Shown here one piece after another: positions 34,066 through 46,090 of a DNA stretch of 64,000 nucleotides. This stretch comes from Calamus simplicifolius (taxonomy: Eukaryota; Streptophyta; Magnoliopsida; Arecales; Arecaceae): assembly GCA_900491605.1 (NCBI GenBank), contig UESW01004253.1, positions 1 through 64,000 of the forward strand, given 5' to 3'. Numbering within the stretch: position 1 is the first letter of the stretch; every line of letters begins with the position of its first letter. The notes below the pieces were generated by a model, which searched no databases, was not told the origin of the DNA, and saw nothing but the letters and a program-made list of their open reading frames with translations. The translations under genes were made by a program, and so were the position numbers.

Positions 34066-34500
34066 TGCACGACTTTCATCGAGATCAAGCACGTAAAGAA
34101 AGATAAAGAAGAAGAAGATATAGATGGATATTGAAAAAAAAAAAGAATGCATTTATTTTTTGATCTTAGCCTATCCGATTACATACAGGTACCAGCCCGT
34201 AATCAACTCCCTAAAAATATGAAAGCCTATCCAAAAAATCCGAGCCCAATCCCTATGGACTCAGTCCCATAACCTACAATTAGGTTATTAAACATTCTCT
34301 CAAAAAATTTCCTTCTAAGCCATGCAAGAAAACATTCAAACCCGAGCCCATGTACACCCATGACTCATATGCTCTTTATTCTTGGGTCACAAGTCGACCC
34401 AAATGACTTAGGAACCTAAGAACTTAGGTAGCCTAAGCTCTCAAACCTATGCGACACACCTGGACTTTGGATATGCCACACCTGAGCTTATAATCTCCAT
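34066..34500 (-). repeat. Left LTR (3' LTR of copia element)
   Basis: Matches 38287-38733 over most of its length (e.g. CCTACAATTAGGTTATTAAA and TTGGGTCACAAGTCGACCCA in this copy). It lacks a roughly 50-bp segment around CTTGGATGATAAAATTTCTC that the right copy has. The exact end near 34500 is estimated. Confidence 0.8.
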
Positions 34501-34548
34501 CTTGGTGCATCAAAGTTACAATAAGCTCCACCTGATCCATCAATCCCA

Positions 34549-35960
34549 TCAGTGCTCCACATCTGAGAAGCTATCCCGAAGTAGTACTTTAGTGAGTGCA
34601 TCCACTATGTTATCTTTGGTAAACACTTTCATAAGCTCCAACTCATCATGCTTCATAAGCTTCCTGATTTTATGGTATCTGATGTCAATATGTTTGGTCC
34701 TAGCATGATAGATCAGATTTTGGACCAAATATAAAGTACTCTGGTGATCAAAAAATACCCTGATCACCCCTTGTGCTATTTTCATCTTTAGTGCAAGACC
34801 TTTCAGCCATATAGCCTCCTTTGCAGCCTCTGAAATACCAATATACTCTAACTCTGTAGTAGACAAAGCCGTCACTAGCTGCAGACTTAACCTCCATGAT
34901 ATTAGACTACCATTCAACATAAAGACATATCCTATCGTCGACCTTCTGGTGTTCAAATCATCTCCATAGGTAGCATCAACAAAACCGACTACCCGATCTT
35001 GAGCCTTCATGATCAGTCTAGTGCCATCCTTCATGCTATTATACTCATAGCATACACCAACACTGACTATGCCAATAAGATATTTCAAAATCCCTTTCAG
35101 AGCTCTCCAATGTGCTCTACCCGAACTAGCCATGAATCTGCTAACTTGACTAACAGCATATGCAAGGTCAGGCCTACAACACACCATAGCATACATGAGA
35201 CTACCAACTTCTGAAGCATAAGGTACTCATGACATCTCCTTGGCCTCTGTCTCAGAACTCGGTGACTAGTCTTGGAGAGCTTAATGTGACCAGCCAATGT
35301 TAATGCGGCTGGCTTTGCACCATCCATACTGTACCTCTCCAAGATCCTCCTGATATAAGTCTCCTGAGATAAATGAAGCAACCTTTTATCTCTGTCCCTA
35401 AAAATTTTTATCCCCAAAATCTATGTAGCAGGACCTAAATCCTTCATTTCAAACTTAGCTGACAATGCAGCCTTTAGATCCTCCGCAGCAGTTTACTCTT
35501 GCATGCAATTAATATATCATCCACATACAAAAGCAAGTATAATCTAAAATTATCTTCTAAAATTTAAAATAAACAAGGGATCATATTCACATCTAGTTAT
35601 GTCGATGCTCCTTACAAAGGTATCAAACTGTAGGTACCACTGATGCGGTGACTGCTTCAAATCATATAAGGATCTCTGCAAATGACATACCTTTCTTTCT
35701 GACCCCGATTCTATGAACCCTCCGATTGCTCTATATAAATCTCCTTCTCCAAATATTTATGAAGGAAGGTCGTTCTGACATCCATCTGCTCTAGTTTTAA
35801 ATTTGCACTGCTACAATATCAGCAATATCCTAATAGATGTGTGTCGTACCACTGGTGAGAATACCTCATTGTAGTCAATGCCTTTTTCATATAGATGAGA
35901 GTTCGGTTCAATCCACTCCTTTGAGGTCACTACCTTTTGACCTGCAAAATTTCAGCCTTA
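34549..35960 (-). pseudogene. Copia reverse transcriptase and RNase H
   Basis: The catalytic box reads YVDD on the minus strand (codons 35516-35527, in LLLYVDDILI). Downstream, RNase H is well preserved in the frame 34549-35196: MYAMVCCRPDLAYAVSQVSR, then DATYGDDLNTRRSTIGYVF, STTELEYIGISEAAKEAIWL and HIDIRYHKIRKLM. The first half of RT (about 35530-35960) is spread over frames, with recognisable LEKEIYIEQ and IDYNEVFSPVV phrases. Several stops and frameshifts; not functional. Confidence 0.83.
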
Positions 35961-36660
35961 CCGTTACATATACCCCCTGTCTCCTCCATCTCAGCCTGCC
36001 ATGCTTGAAATTTGGAGAAGACCTCTGACTATTTCTTAAAGAAATATATCTAGACCTTTCTTAAAAAATCTTCAATCAGAGACATGAAATATCTGGCTTC
36101 ATTCCTGCTCGAAACTGGAGCTGGACCCCAAACATCACTGTGTACTAGCTCCAAGGGACCTGTACTGTGTGCTGAACTGAAAAAAAAGTTTACTTTGTGT
36201 TGCTTGCCCATCGACATGGCTCATAGACCTCTGCAACACCCTCATCCAAAGCTGGAATCCTCCTATCCTTCATCAGCACCCTCATGCCCCGCTCTCCCAT
36301 GTGAACAAGATGGTAGTGCCATATGTGGTACATATCCTGCTGACTATGCACTGCTGCTACTGTCTCAAACCCTCCATACATCACAAATTTAACCAGCTGA
36401 TACAAATTATTTTTTAGCCTCTTTCCCCTCATCACAATCATGGCACCTTTCATGATGTTAAGTACACCATTCCCGGAACGACAACTGAAACCAAATCCAT
36501 TCCTCTTCAGGTACCCCAATGACACTAGGTTCTTCTTCAAGTCATGAACATGCTTCATATGAGTAAGAGTTCTCACAACCCCATCAAACATCCTGATTCT
36601 AACTGTGCCAACTCCTGCTATCCTGCAAGAATGATTATCCTCTAATGTCACATTCCCCAC
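35961..36660 (-). pseudogene. Copia protease end, pre-integrase domain and truncated integrase
   Basis: The frame 36190-36660 carries GTVRIRMFDGVVRTLTHMKH, DLKKNLVSLGYLKRNGFGFS and the pre-integrase zinc region WHYHLVHMGERGMRVL. After 36190 the other frame gives LVHSDVWGP (first Asp of integrase) and FMSLIEDFLRKV. The sequence then passes into RT text within about 100 bases, so the rest of the catalytic core is deleted. Confidence 0.72.
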
Positions 36661-36684
36661 ATCGATTTTTGTATAATCTACAAA

Positions 36685-37236
36685 TCAGGACCGATGCTGT
36701 ATATAATGATGTGAGCAGGCTGAATTAAGTAACCAACTGTCTGCTGTACTTTTGTGTGCATCTAAAATCACCAAAAGGTCCTCCTTGATCCCTACATCTT
36801 TAGCAGTACTGACATATTCCTTCTCTTTCTTCTCTTCTTGAGGTTTCTTCCAAAGAGGACAATTCCTCTTTATGTATCCAACCCCATTACACTTGTAACA
36901 CCTGAACTTGCCTTGCCTTTCTTTGGCCCCTGTGCTTGCTGACCTCTTTGCCTCTGCCGGTTCTCTCTTCCACCGTGAGGCTCTTTGAGGTACACCTTTC
37001 TCTATCATCTTTTTTCGCTGCTCATTGAATCTCAACACAGACACAATATCTTCATAAAACAATGTTTCTTTTCCATAAAGCAGTATAGTAACAAGAGGAT
37101 CATAAGACATAGGCAATGAATATAACAAAAGAAGAGATTTTTCTTCTTCCTTCATCTTAACACCAAGAGTCATCAAATCATTGTATACCCTATCATACTT
37201 CTGAATATGAAGAACAATATCTCTGCCTCCCTGCAT
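36685..37236 (-). pseudogene. Copia gag with altered zinc knuckle
   Basis: A 183-residue frame with copia gag features (YDRVYNDLMTLGVKMKEEEK, LLLLYSLPMSYDPLVTILLY) and a zinc knuckle CYKCNGVGYIKRNC at about 36860-36901. The ligand His of CX2CX4HX4C is Tyr (TAC for CAC). A protease-type entry, DSWLLNSACSHHY, follows, where the usual Asp-Ser-Gly-(Ala/Cys)-Ser box reads NSACS. Gag's N-terminal part (37240-about 38260) is too degraded to follow. Confidence 0.8.
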
Positions 37237-37239
37237 CCG

Positions 37240-38286
37240 AAGACTATATAATTATTTCTTTAATATAAGTTTATTGCATATATTTTTGTCCATGTATAAG
37301 GAATGCAACTTGGTCCAAAGACCTTTCGGTTTCTTCTCATCTAGGACACTGTACAAAATCGAATCAGCAAGACACCCTCTGATCGCTGCACATGCCCTCT
37401 TCTTAAGAGACAATCAATCCCCTTCTGACATCTCTTCAGGCTTTCATTCCAAAGCAGCATCAAGAAAATCTGCACTAGTAAATCCTCAACCCTCACCTTT
37501 CATATGGAAAAACTTTCTTTTTCATTAAATTTTTCAAACTCAACTTTGCTTCCACTACTCATGGTTGATCAGGCCACAAACAACAATCATATAGATGAAT
37601 TAAGAAAAATACATAAAGGTGAAATCCTGGTTGAAATCCCCTTCTGCAGCCCCTTCAAGAAGTTTTCACTTTCCTTAGATAAGATGCTTGGCCTTTCCTT
37701 ACTTGTTGCAACCAATCAAATTGCCTCTATGGTTAGTTGCCTTGTTCTTGAACCCGTTGGTCCTGGTTTTGAAACTCCACAGGCCCCCTTCACGTAGCAT
37801 TTTTCCTGGGAGAAAGGTTGAAGCCTTACTTGGACTTCCAACGCTCCTCCACGGTTGAATGCCTCTTCGTGAGCCTAATGTACCAAGGCTTCCATGAAGC
37901 CCTTTTCACAAACCAACTCACCGTTGATTGTGGAATACCTGGGTTGAATTACTCCACGAATGAAGAGGTAGTTGCTCTCCTTCATGCGAAGCCTTCCCCA
38001 TGAATTGTCCTGGGAGAAATCCGCTGCTCTCGAACTCGCAGGAAGCCTCCGTCCGTCCCTCGCGTCTTCATGCGATTCTGGGATGCGATCTGCTTTACTG
38101 CAGGAGCTTCTTCATGCTCGAACGAAGCCTTTTCATGCATCGAACCCATCTTCTTGGATGGCTTCGTTCCTGAAAGCCACTGCCACCACGGAGAAAGAGG
38201 GAGAGGATGATGAGATAATGATGAGAAGAGAAAGAATCTATTTCTTTCTATTCCCAAGCACCTCCCTGATTGGCTCTGATACCACT
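37240..38286 (-). other. Degraded copia 5' region
   Basis: Holds the damaged start of gag (minus strand around 37500-37780) and the leader. The primer site is at 38272-38284. The short plus- and minus-strand frames here are shadows. Confidence 0.6.
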
Positions 38287-38733
38287 TGTTACGTAGTTTC
38301 CATCGAGATCAGGTGCATGAGAGAAGATGGAGAAGAAGAATAGATGGATATTGAAGAAAAAGAGAATGCTTTTATTTCTTGGTCTTAGTCTATCCGGTTA
38401 CATCTAGAGAGAGCCTTAAATAATCATCCATCTTGGATGATAAAATTTCTCTCCCGTAACCAACTCCCTAACAAACTTTCTAAAAATATGGAAGCCTATC
38501 CAAAAAATTTGAGTCAATCCCCATGGATCCAGTCCCATAACCTACAATTAGGTTATTAAACATTCTCTCAAAAAACTCCCTTCTAAGCCATGCAAGAAAG
38601 CACTCAAACCCGAGCCCATATACACCATGACTCATATGCTCTCTATTCTTGGGTCATAAGCCGACCCAAATGACTTAGGAACCTGAGAACTTAGGTAGTC
38701 TAAGCTCTCAAACCTGTGTGACTCACCTGGACN
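38287..38733 (-). repeat. Right LTR (5' LTR of copia element), truncated at an N
   Basis: Starts TGTTACGTAGTTTCCATCGA right after the primer site. Runs parallel to the left LTR up to CACCTGGAC and then meets the single N at 38733, after which the text is unrelated. Confidence 0.85.
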
Positions 38734-41700
38734 TTGTTCAACGGCTACATGGATTCGATGTACCTTCCATGTCCCAGTCAAGAACAATCGTGGGGGAAAA
38801 GCACTTCATCATGAAGAATGAGTAAAGGTTAACTCAGGCGTGATTAGGTGCTGTACTGTTGCATATGATATCGGTAATCCATGTCCTCCTTGTTCTCTAT
38901 TTTTAGTGCCCTTTCCAACGGCTATGTTCGCATTCCAATTAAGCAGTGCCATTGGGGAGATCGACCCGCTATTATATATTGGGAGGCTAGATTTTTTTTT
39001 TCTTCTTAATGTTTTATTTTTCCCGATGGATATAGAAGTTTTTTATATATATATATAATATAGATCTCCTCCAGGATGATGAGATTTTTTTTTTTTTTTG
39101 TACCTTTAATGATAGATTAAAAAATTAGATGCATGCTATATATTGAAAATAATAAAATTAAATATAACTTATGCATATAATTCAAATTCAACAAGAAATA
39201 AATCGGTTTGAATTGATCTTTAATTAATGTAATTAATATATTTTATTAATAATAATTTAACCTTCTTAATTATTCTTTTTTGATATAAAACCTACTTAGA
39301 ATGTAAATTTAAAAAAAAATAAATGTTAATTTTATCTTTATCTTTATATATATTATGAAAATTTAAAAATAATAAGAAAACTTAAAGAATTAATGAAAAG
39401 GCAAGAATTCATGTGAATTTTTCGAGCCGATCAAGCCTTTTGTGCAACATAAATTGTTGATTAAATGAATTATATTTATTTATGCTAAGTAAGTTATTAA
39501 GTAAATTGTGTTAATATGATATATATATATATATTAGTAAATAATATTATACTCCAATTCTGACATGATAAAATATAATATGATAACATGAATGGACATC
39601 CATCCTATGGCCCAGATATGTGGATCATTTGATGCCATACTATTTTATTTTATTTGACAGAGCTTTGCAAGCTTTACATGTGAGAGCATACAGTCCACTC
39701 CAAGATAACAATGTTGTGCCGACATCACATCACAATCAAAGGGCCAGACATGCATTGGATTTAGGCATTTTGGTTAGCAATTATTTTCCGCTAGAGAGAG
39801 TCCTGGTACACTGAGTCTAAATTATGATGCCATTATAACCATGTTTCTTTAAAAAAATAAAAATCACTAATTAATTAACAAATCACGAGTGAGTAGCTAG
39901 CTCATGAGTAACTCCTCATGAAGCACCCGTGATAGTCGTCGTACTTTATGTGAAGAATATATATATAGTATTATATAGTGCAAAGAAAGTTGGGTGGCAG
40001 ATTGCCCACCCTGATCATGATCTCTACTTTTAATTAATCCATGCAGGATGTGATTAACATGATCTCAGAGGTGCATTTTTTTTAAGTCATTTGTGACAAT
40101 CCTTCAACTTGTCTTTGAAGACCATCATTCGCTTCGAAGATCGGTTCGTCCTAGTCCTCCTCATGTCGCTTACGTATATTAGAGACTATAATTTGTCCGT
40201 TATTCACTGCATCACGTACATGCGAGCTGGTCTTTGGCGAAGCATATTGCATGGCTCCACACAGACCCCAAGTCAATCCAAACAAATAATAATATAGCCC
40301 ACGAAAACAACGCGAGCATCCCCGCAAGGGCAGGCAGATGCAGAGCGTCCTTAGCCGTGACCTGTGCGAGCCTGGGACGAGGGGCCATAATGCGCCGTTG
40401 TAGCAGCGCCTCAAGTACATGCCATTAGTTGTCATCACGTCTCGCCAATGAATGGTGGGACTGCCTAACAAAGAAAGCTTTCGCGTACGTGCTCCTAGGA
40501 TCTACCGTCAAATCAATTCTACTGGATTTCATATTTCAGATATAATTTTTGAGCTTAGACCCAACAAATTTATCGATCGGATCAGGTTCATAAAAAGAAT
40601 ATTGGATCCAAGTAATCATTTGGATTGGTTTAGAATAAGTATCACATAGATCGAGTTTAAAATATTTATGTTTGATATGAAATTAGATCGAATTGTATTT
40701 ATATTTGAGTCAACCATTTAACTATTATTTTATACTAAAATATAGTAATTGATAATTAAATATCCAAGTAAATGATTATCCTTGAAGTTTATAAATTAAA
40801 ATTTTTAAATATTTATTGATATACTTTAAGAAATTATAAATAAGAATACAACAAAATAAATAATGAAATATGAATTTATGGATATAATTAAGTGATAATA
40901 GTAAAGGAAATTTAGTTGTTAAAATGAAAGAAGAATTAATTTAAATAAGAGTTTGTTTATAAATTGGTAAAGATAATTAGAGTGTAGGAATATAAGATTT
41001 TATAATTGAGATTTATGAGTTGAGTTAAATTGGGTTCGGGTCAAGTTTACCTTTTTTAACTAAAAGTACTAGATTCGAATGATATATGGGTGAGATCGGG
41101 TTGAAAAATATGTGATTCAAATCTGATTAAAATTTAAATTGAATCTAATTTTTGAACCTAGACCTAATTCATAGTTTTTAAATATGGATCAGATTACATT
41201 TAATCAGATGGAGAATAAGGGTTAGATCATGCATCAATTTGACCTATTTGCAGCGTTAGCTATAATTAATGTATTACAAAAAGATTTATACAAATGTTGT
41301 GCACTCTCACATCTTCAAGGGCTCCTAAAAGCATGCATAAAAATATAGCATGCCACATTAGAAGAAAATGTGGTTTTTTTTTTTTAATTATTCTTAGAAG
41401 CATGCACTGGTTCAGAATATTACGTAAGCATCAAGCGTTTGACACAAATATTGAAGTCTAATCACACTGACTAATTAATTGAAACTCGATCAGGAACAGT
41501 CCACTAGCCAAACTCCCTGATTTGAAGGAGGTACGTAATTCTTGGTTCTCACCCAAATGATTGACAGAGGTATTCCTCCCATTACTACTTATTTGAAATA
41601 ATTAATGGCTTCCCACGGTAGTTTTTCAGTAGCAAGTCCAACCTACAAGCAACCGCGTTAAATGCAGTCAGTTGGAGGTACAAACAAATCATCTTCAGAG

Positions 41701-42480
41701 ACCTATCGATTATTTTAAGTCATGGGAAAATCTCCCCTCAAGTTGGCCTACAAGTTGAAATTTTGATTTCGTTAATCCAAAAGGCAGGTGCCAGAGCTAG
41801 CCTTCCTAAGCCATCTATCTTATCTAAGATGATGAAGGCAACGGTCAGCAACGTAACAACTATGAGACTGGACCACTGGCTATCGCCATCCAAGAACGAT
41901 TCTCGCTGTTTATGAGGGGCTATTGGATCGTTGTCTCTTAGCGGCTTAACGTAATTTGGTAGCGCAGCAGCAGCAGCTCGGTTGCTGCTCCAACTCTTGA
42001 TCAGGTGGCAGGGCTAGCACCCCCAACGTCTCGAGAGGCTCGCTTTTTTTGAAGGGGAAAAACCTCAAGGCGAGTTAAAAATCGGACCGATGCCCAGATC
42101 TACTCCCAGAAGTAGAAATTGGCCCACGAGAGAGAGAGAGTACTGGCGGGGTAAGAGGAGGAGGAGGGATCGATCTGAGAGGTCAAGCAAGTCGCACTTC
42201 AATGGTTGGACTGAAGCAGATGTTGCACACCATTCATGTACGTGGAGTCACACATATACACGCATCCGTCCATGGTCCTCCTCACTGCCATTCTTTTTCC
42301 TTTTGCTGCAGGGCATCATCATAAATTAATGGCCTGGTAGGTTGAAACTAGAAATGATGGGGAGTTGGGAGCACAGCAGTCCTTGCTCTTTACCACATTG
42401 CTCCCTAACCTACTCTAACTTCTCTTCAAGCCTTGGATCCTATACCCCCCTTCATTATTTTCTGCTACCAACCACAGCCT
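38734..42480. other. AT-rich spacer upstream of XTH
   Basis: No gene seen in 3.7 kb. Short TA tracts at about 39044-39060 and 39520-39535. 40490-41290 contains paired phrases (AATCTGATTAAAATTTAAATT, TGAACCTAGACC, GCAGCGTTAGC) that resemble decayed hAT-type sequence, but I could not find matching ends. (GCA)n at about 41966-41978. The region immediately upstream of XTH includes GA repeats at 42128-42142. Confidence 0.5.
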
Positions 42481-42536
42481 CTTGTCACTCGCTTCCTCAT
42501 GATCAGTCTTCTAGTGGTAGGACCCTTAAATCTCTC

Positions 42537-42546
42537 TATTTATACT
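42537..42546 (+). promoter_or_regulatory. Putative TATA box of XTH
   Basis: CTATTTATAC about 77-86 bases before the XTH start codon, leaving room for a 5' leader of roughly 50 bases. Inferred from position and sequence only. Confidence 0.5.
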
Positions 42547-42622
42547 CTCTGTACAACCATACCATTCCTCCATCATAGAGCATTTCGCCACAAACGCACT
42601 TATTAGCTTTTCCTCATTCTTT

Positions 42623-44557
42623 ATGGCTCTCCTTCTCCCATCACTTCTGCTCCTCTTGCTGCATTGGAGCAATGCTCAGCCCTCCCCTGGATTCTTTCCA
42701 AGCCAGAGGTTTAGACCCCTGAGATTTTATTACGGGTTTAACAACCTTTGGGGTCCTCAGCATCAGCATGTTTCCAGAGACCAGTCCATGGCCACGATCT
42801 GGCTTGATAGGAACTCAGGTCCATTTCCATCAACCTTTTTCTTTTTTTAAAATTTTTGGAGCATATAGTCTATTTCTAGTACTTCACTCTGTTTGTTGTC
42901 AATGACTTAAATTCAGGGAGTGGATTTAAGTCGAATCGCCCATTTCGAAGTGGATATTTTAGCTCTTCAATCAAGCTCCAGCGCGGCTACACAGCAGGAG
43001 TAATCACTGCGTTCTATGTGAGGAACCTTTTATATATTAAACTCGTTACATGCGTCACTATCTCTGTTTTTTGAGCATCATAGATCTAAGAATTTTTCTT
43101 TGTTTAATGATTGTCTCTATAATTCGATTCTCCTCTTAATGTCCAGCTTTCGAACAACGAAGCGCACCCCGGGTTCCATGACGAGGTCGACATCGAGTTC
43201 CTGGGGACGAGGCCAGGGGAGCCGTACACGTTGCAGACCAACGTATACATCAGAGGGAGCGGAGACGGGAGGATCATCGGTAGGGAGATGAAGTTTCATT
43301 TGTGGTTCGATCCAACCGCCGGGTTTCACAACTACGCCATACTCTGGAGTCCCAGAGAGATCATGTAAGCATCAAGATCTATTGGAGTTCTTCTTTACTA
43401 TTGGCAAAAAAAAAAAAAAAGCAGCAGAAGCTGGTACACAAATTAATTAATGCAATAATGTCTCAGCTGACATCCAGATCTAGGGGTAGCAAAGAAAGCA
43501 ATTTGAGATAACAATCCAAATAGAAGACAACAAGAGAGTATCTCATCACATCTGGATAAAAATGGCATGATTTTTTAATTTACTCCCATGAAGTTTACGT
43601 TCCTTTTAGTGTTATTAGTAGGCTAATTTATTGATTTACATTCAGCAGCAGTGGCTTTGATCCAAACTCCAATTGGTGGCCAATGGATTTTCTTTTCTTT
43701 TAAAAAAAAAAAAGAGAGAGAAAATTTATGTAACCAATTGAAAGAGCGAGAGATATCTGTTGGCCAATAATTGTACGTTTGCGTCGAAGCCATTGTTGAA
43801 AGTAAAGCAGCTAGCGAACATGGCAAATTTATTGGCTCTTACGGAACACAACAACTCCGTCAATGTGCATTAATAGTGCTGAGAGATGTACAAACCGCGC
43901 ACACGGTAGATATCAGTGATAAAAAGAAGGCAACCGGGCTCGGCCTTTTTAAGGTTTCTTTCCATCCATCAATGGAGAAGCTTTCAATAAAGAAAGGAAT
44001 AATAAAACCTTCTTAAACTCATATTAATTAAATCATTGATCATTTTACTGCAAATTAACATTATTAATCGCTTATATATATTAATTAATTGCATGGGAAT
44101 AGCTGGATGCTAATTAAATTAATAAAAAGATCTAAAACAAAGTGTAGGCTTTTTGTTTTGAAACTAATTATATATATATATATATATGAGTCATTACAGA
44201 TTCTACGTAGACGATGTACCAGTACGGCGGTACCCGAGAAAGAGCGCGTACACATACCCTCAAAGGCCAATGTGGCTGTACGGCTCCATCTGGGATGCGT
44301 CGTCGTGGGCGACAGACGACGGGAAATACAAGGCCGACTACCGCTACCAGCCGTTCGTGGCGAGGTTCACGAGGTTCGTCGTCCGCGGGTGCTCCGCCTA
44401 CGCCTCGTCCCGCTGCCGCCCGGTGCGCTCGTCGCCGTTCGGCGGGGGGCTCAGCTCCCGGCAGACCACGGCCATGCGGTGGGCCCAGCAGCATTACATG
44501 GTCTACAACTATTGCTGGGATCCGAAGAGAGACCACTCCCTGACGCCCGAGTGCTGA
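42623..44557 (+). CDS. XTH: Xyloglucan endotransglucosylase/hydrolase, group III-A (XTH31/32-like)
   Basis: Four exons, 42623-42818, 42917-43017, 43147-43364 and 44200-44557, all with GT-AG introns, give 290 residues without a break. Residues 1-18 are a hydrophobic signal peptide (MALLLPSLLLLLLHWSNA), so the protein is secreted to the cell wall. There it cuts and, in most members, rejoins xyloglucan; group III-A members are mainly predicted or shown to be hydrolases (family knowledge). The GH16 active site is HDEVDIEFLG at 110-119, with Glu112 the nucleophile and Glu116 the acid/base. The substrate-side motif YGSIWDASSWAT and the C-terminal XTH domain with Cys pairs (GCSAYASSRC; YNYC...TPEC at the end) are present. 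No N-x-S/T glycosylation site follows the active site (GTRPGEPY instead), a group III-A trait. Exon 4 is strongly GC-rich, as in many monocot genes. It appears functional. Confidence 0.96.
43365..44199 (+). other. XTH intron 3
   Basis: 835-bp intron, GTAAGC...TTACAG, far longer than introns 1 and 2 (98 and 129 bp). AT-rich, ending in a (TA)n run at about 44170-44187. Frames within it (43771-44016, 44089 onward) are not coding. Confidence 0.9.
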
Positions 44558-45181
44558 AGGCTAAAATTAAATTATTGTTGTTTAACCTTAAAACTCTATC
44601 GCCTCGCTCTAATTGTATCTGGAGAAATAGATATATACTAAAGAGAGAGAGGGAGAGAGAGAGAGAGGTGGGGATGGGAACCTGGGAGATGTTTTAAATT
44701 CGTTTGCCCTTTTGATATGTTGGGATGCGTGAAGTAAAGATTTTACCGTTGCATGCTGGAGTCCGTTGTGGAGTAAATTGATGGGTGCGGCGGCGGTGCA
44801 ATCGGATTGGAGAGTACTTTTGAGCACTGTCAGGTATTGTTTTACGTATGGCTACGAGCAGACGGTATATAGGTATTGATACGTTGATGGAACTGAACAT
44901 GCAGCAGATGATCAGCGAGAAATTATTAAATAGGAGGTGCACGAAATGGGACCATCTTGTTCCGTACAATACGACCAAAAACGTCCAGCTGGAGTACGTG
45001 GCAGAGGACATTGGTGGCAGAGGAGCTTCGGTTGGATTGCCAAGGGTTGGCCCGATTCCCGTGTGTCGGTGGCTTTTCTCGGCTTGCGGTAGAGTCGACG
45101 CTGCGGTCCGCAAGAGGATTTAAAATTTTAAACGCACCCAGGTAAGGGAGTGACGGAAGGAACCCGCAAAAATAATTTTAG
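44558..45181. other. XTH 3' flank
   Basis: Probable 3' untranslated region followed by spacer. A GA-rich tract lies at about 44643-44667. Frames on both strands (44694-45113, 44848-45123) match nothing known. No polyadenylation signal can be fixed with certainty. Confidence 0.5.
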
Positions 45182-45189
45182 GTAATTAT

Positions 45190-46082
45190 TAGGGGTGATA
45201 ATTTTTGATACGATACAGTAACTCGATACAAATACGATACGAATTAAATAGGTTTGAATTGACTATTTTTGGTATAAATTCATGTATAACATGATCTGCC
45301 AACACAAAATTTAAATGGGTCATGTTCGGATTCAACCGCTTAACCCAAATTGACCCAAATTGACTAGTGTATTTAATCGGATTAATACGAACCCGTCTGA
45401 CTTGTTTTGATCCGAACCCATCACCCGCTTCGCCCGCACGTACGCCGCCATGATTCGTCCGTCATCGCTACCCGAGGCCTCTAGATCAAACAAACGAAGC
45501 TGACGGTTCCACCAACGAAGCTGGTTAAATAGTCAAAATTTAGATTATATAAATTATATATTTTAATCTGATTAGATTGATCAAATAAGCAATGCAATCA
45601 ATTTGACCTAATCTACGTCTTGGGAGTAACTTTTGTGACAGTTGAGTCCAAATATCACAATTCCCTTTAACGAAAACAAAGTAAAAAATAAAAGCAATTG
45701 TCGTTACTCTTTTTTCCTGAGAAACTTCTTTCACTCTTAAGCAATTACCTTATAAATGATAAAATACTAATAATGACTGTTTAATGATATTTTAGAGAGT
45801 TTAAATGACGATAATTTTTTACTCGCACCACCGCTCTCTTCGACTCTACCCTCTTTTCGCCGGCTCATTTCCCATTATAAAATCTCATACGGGTTTTATT
45901 TCTTCCGCCCTCTCGGGTCACATGTCGTCTCATGTTAATCGTATTTTGAGTTAGATCGTGTTCGTGTCCAAATTACCTAACCCGTTTAACTCATAGGTCA
46001 TGTTTGGGTTGATGTGTTTTCAACCCGACCAAAATATGACACGACCCGGATACAACACAACACGACACGATTGCCACCCCTA
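45190..46082. mobile_element. Non-autonomous hAT-type element
   Basis: Left end TAGGGGTGATAAT, right end ATTGCCACCCCTA: inverted repeats agreeing at TAGGGGTGRYAAT. Flanked by GTAATTAT (45182-45189) and GTAATTAC (46083-46090), a 7/8 match to an 8-bp hAT duplication. Interior has the sub-terminal phrases GATACGATAC and GTGTCGTGTTGTG in opposite orientation. No transposase. The frame at 45540-45734 is not a gene. Confidence 0.8.
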
Positions 46083-46090
46083 GTAATTAC

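Larger units (their letters stand above)
34066..38733 (-). mobile_element. Ty1/copia LTR retrotransposon, internally deleted
   Basis: Direct repeats of about 430-450 bp at 34066-about 34500 and 38287-38733 bound a minus-strand gag-pol remnant. The minus strand of 38272-38284 reads TGGTATCAGAGCC, the initiator-tRNA-Met primer site typical of plant copia elements. Order on the minus strand: gag with zinc knuckle, integrase start, then RT and RNase H. Most of the integrase core is missing. The outer LTR ends at the ambiguous base at 38733, so the far boundary and the target duplication cannot be read. Confidence 0.88.

Noticed and set aside
40452..41290. Possible further hAT-type element
   Set aside because: Interior text looks similar in style, but I found no matching ends or 8-bp duplication.
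44089..44697. 202-residue frame overlapping XTH exon 4
   Set aside because: It is a wrong-frame shadow of the GC-rich exon; the XTH frame with conserved motifs is the real one.
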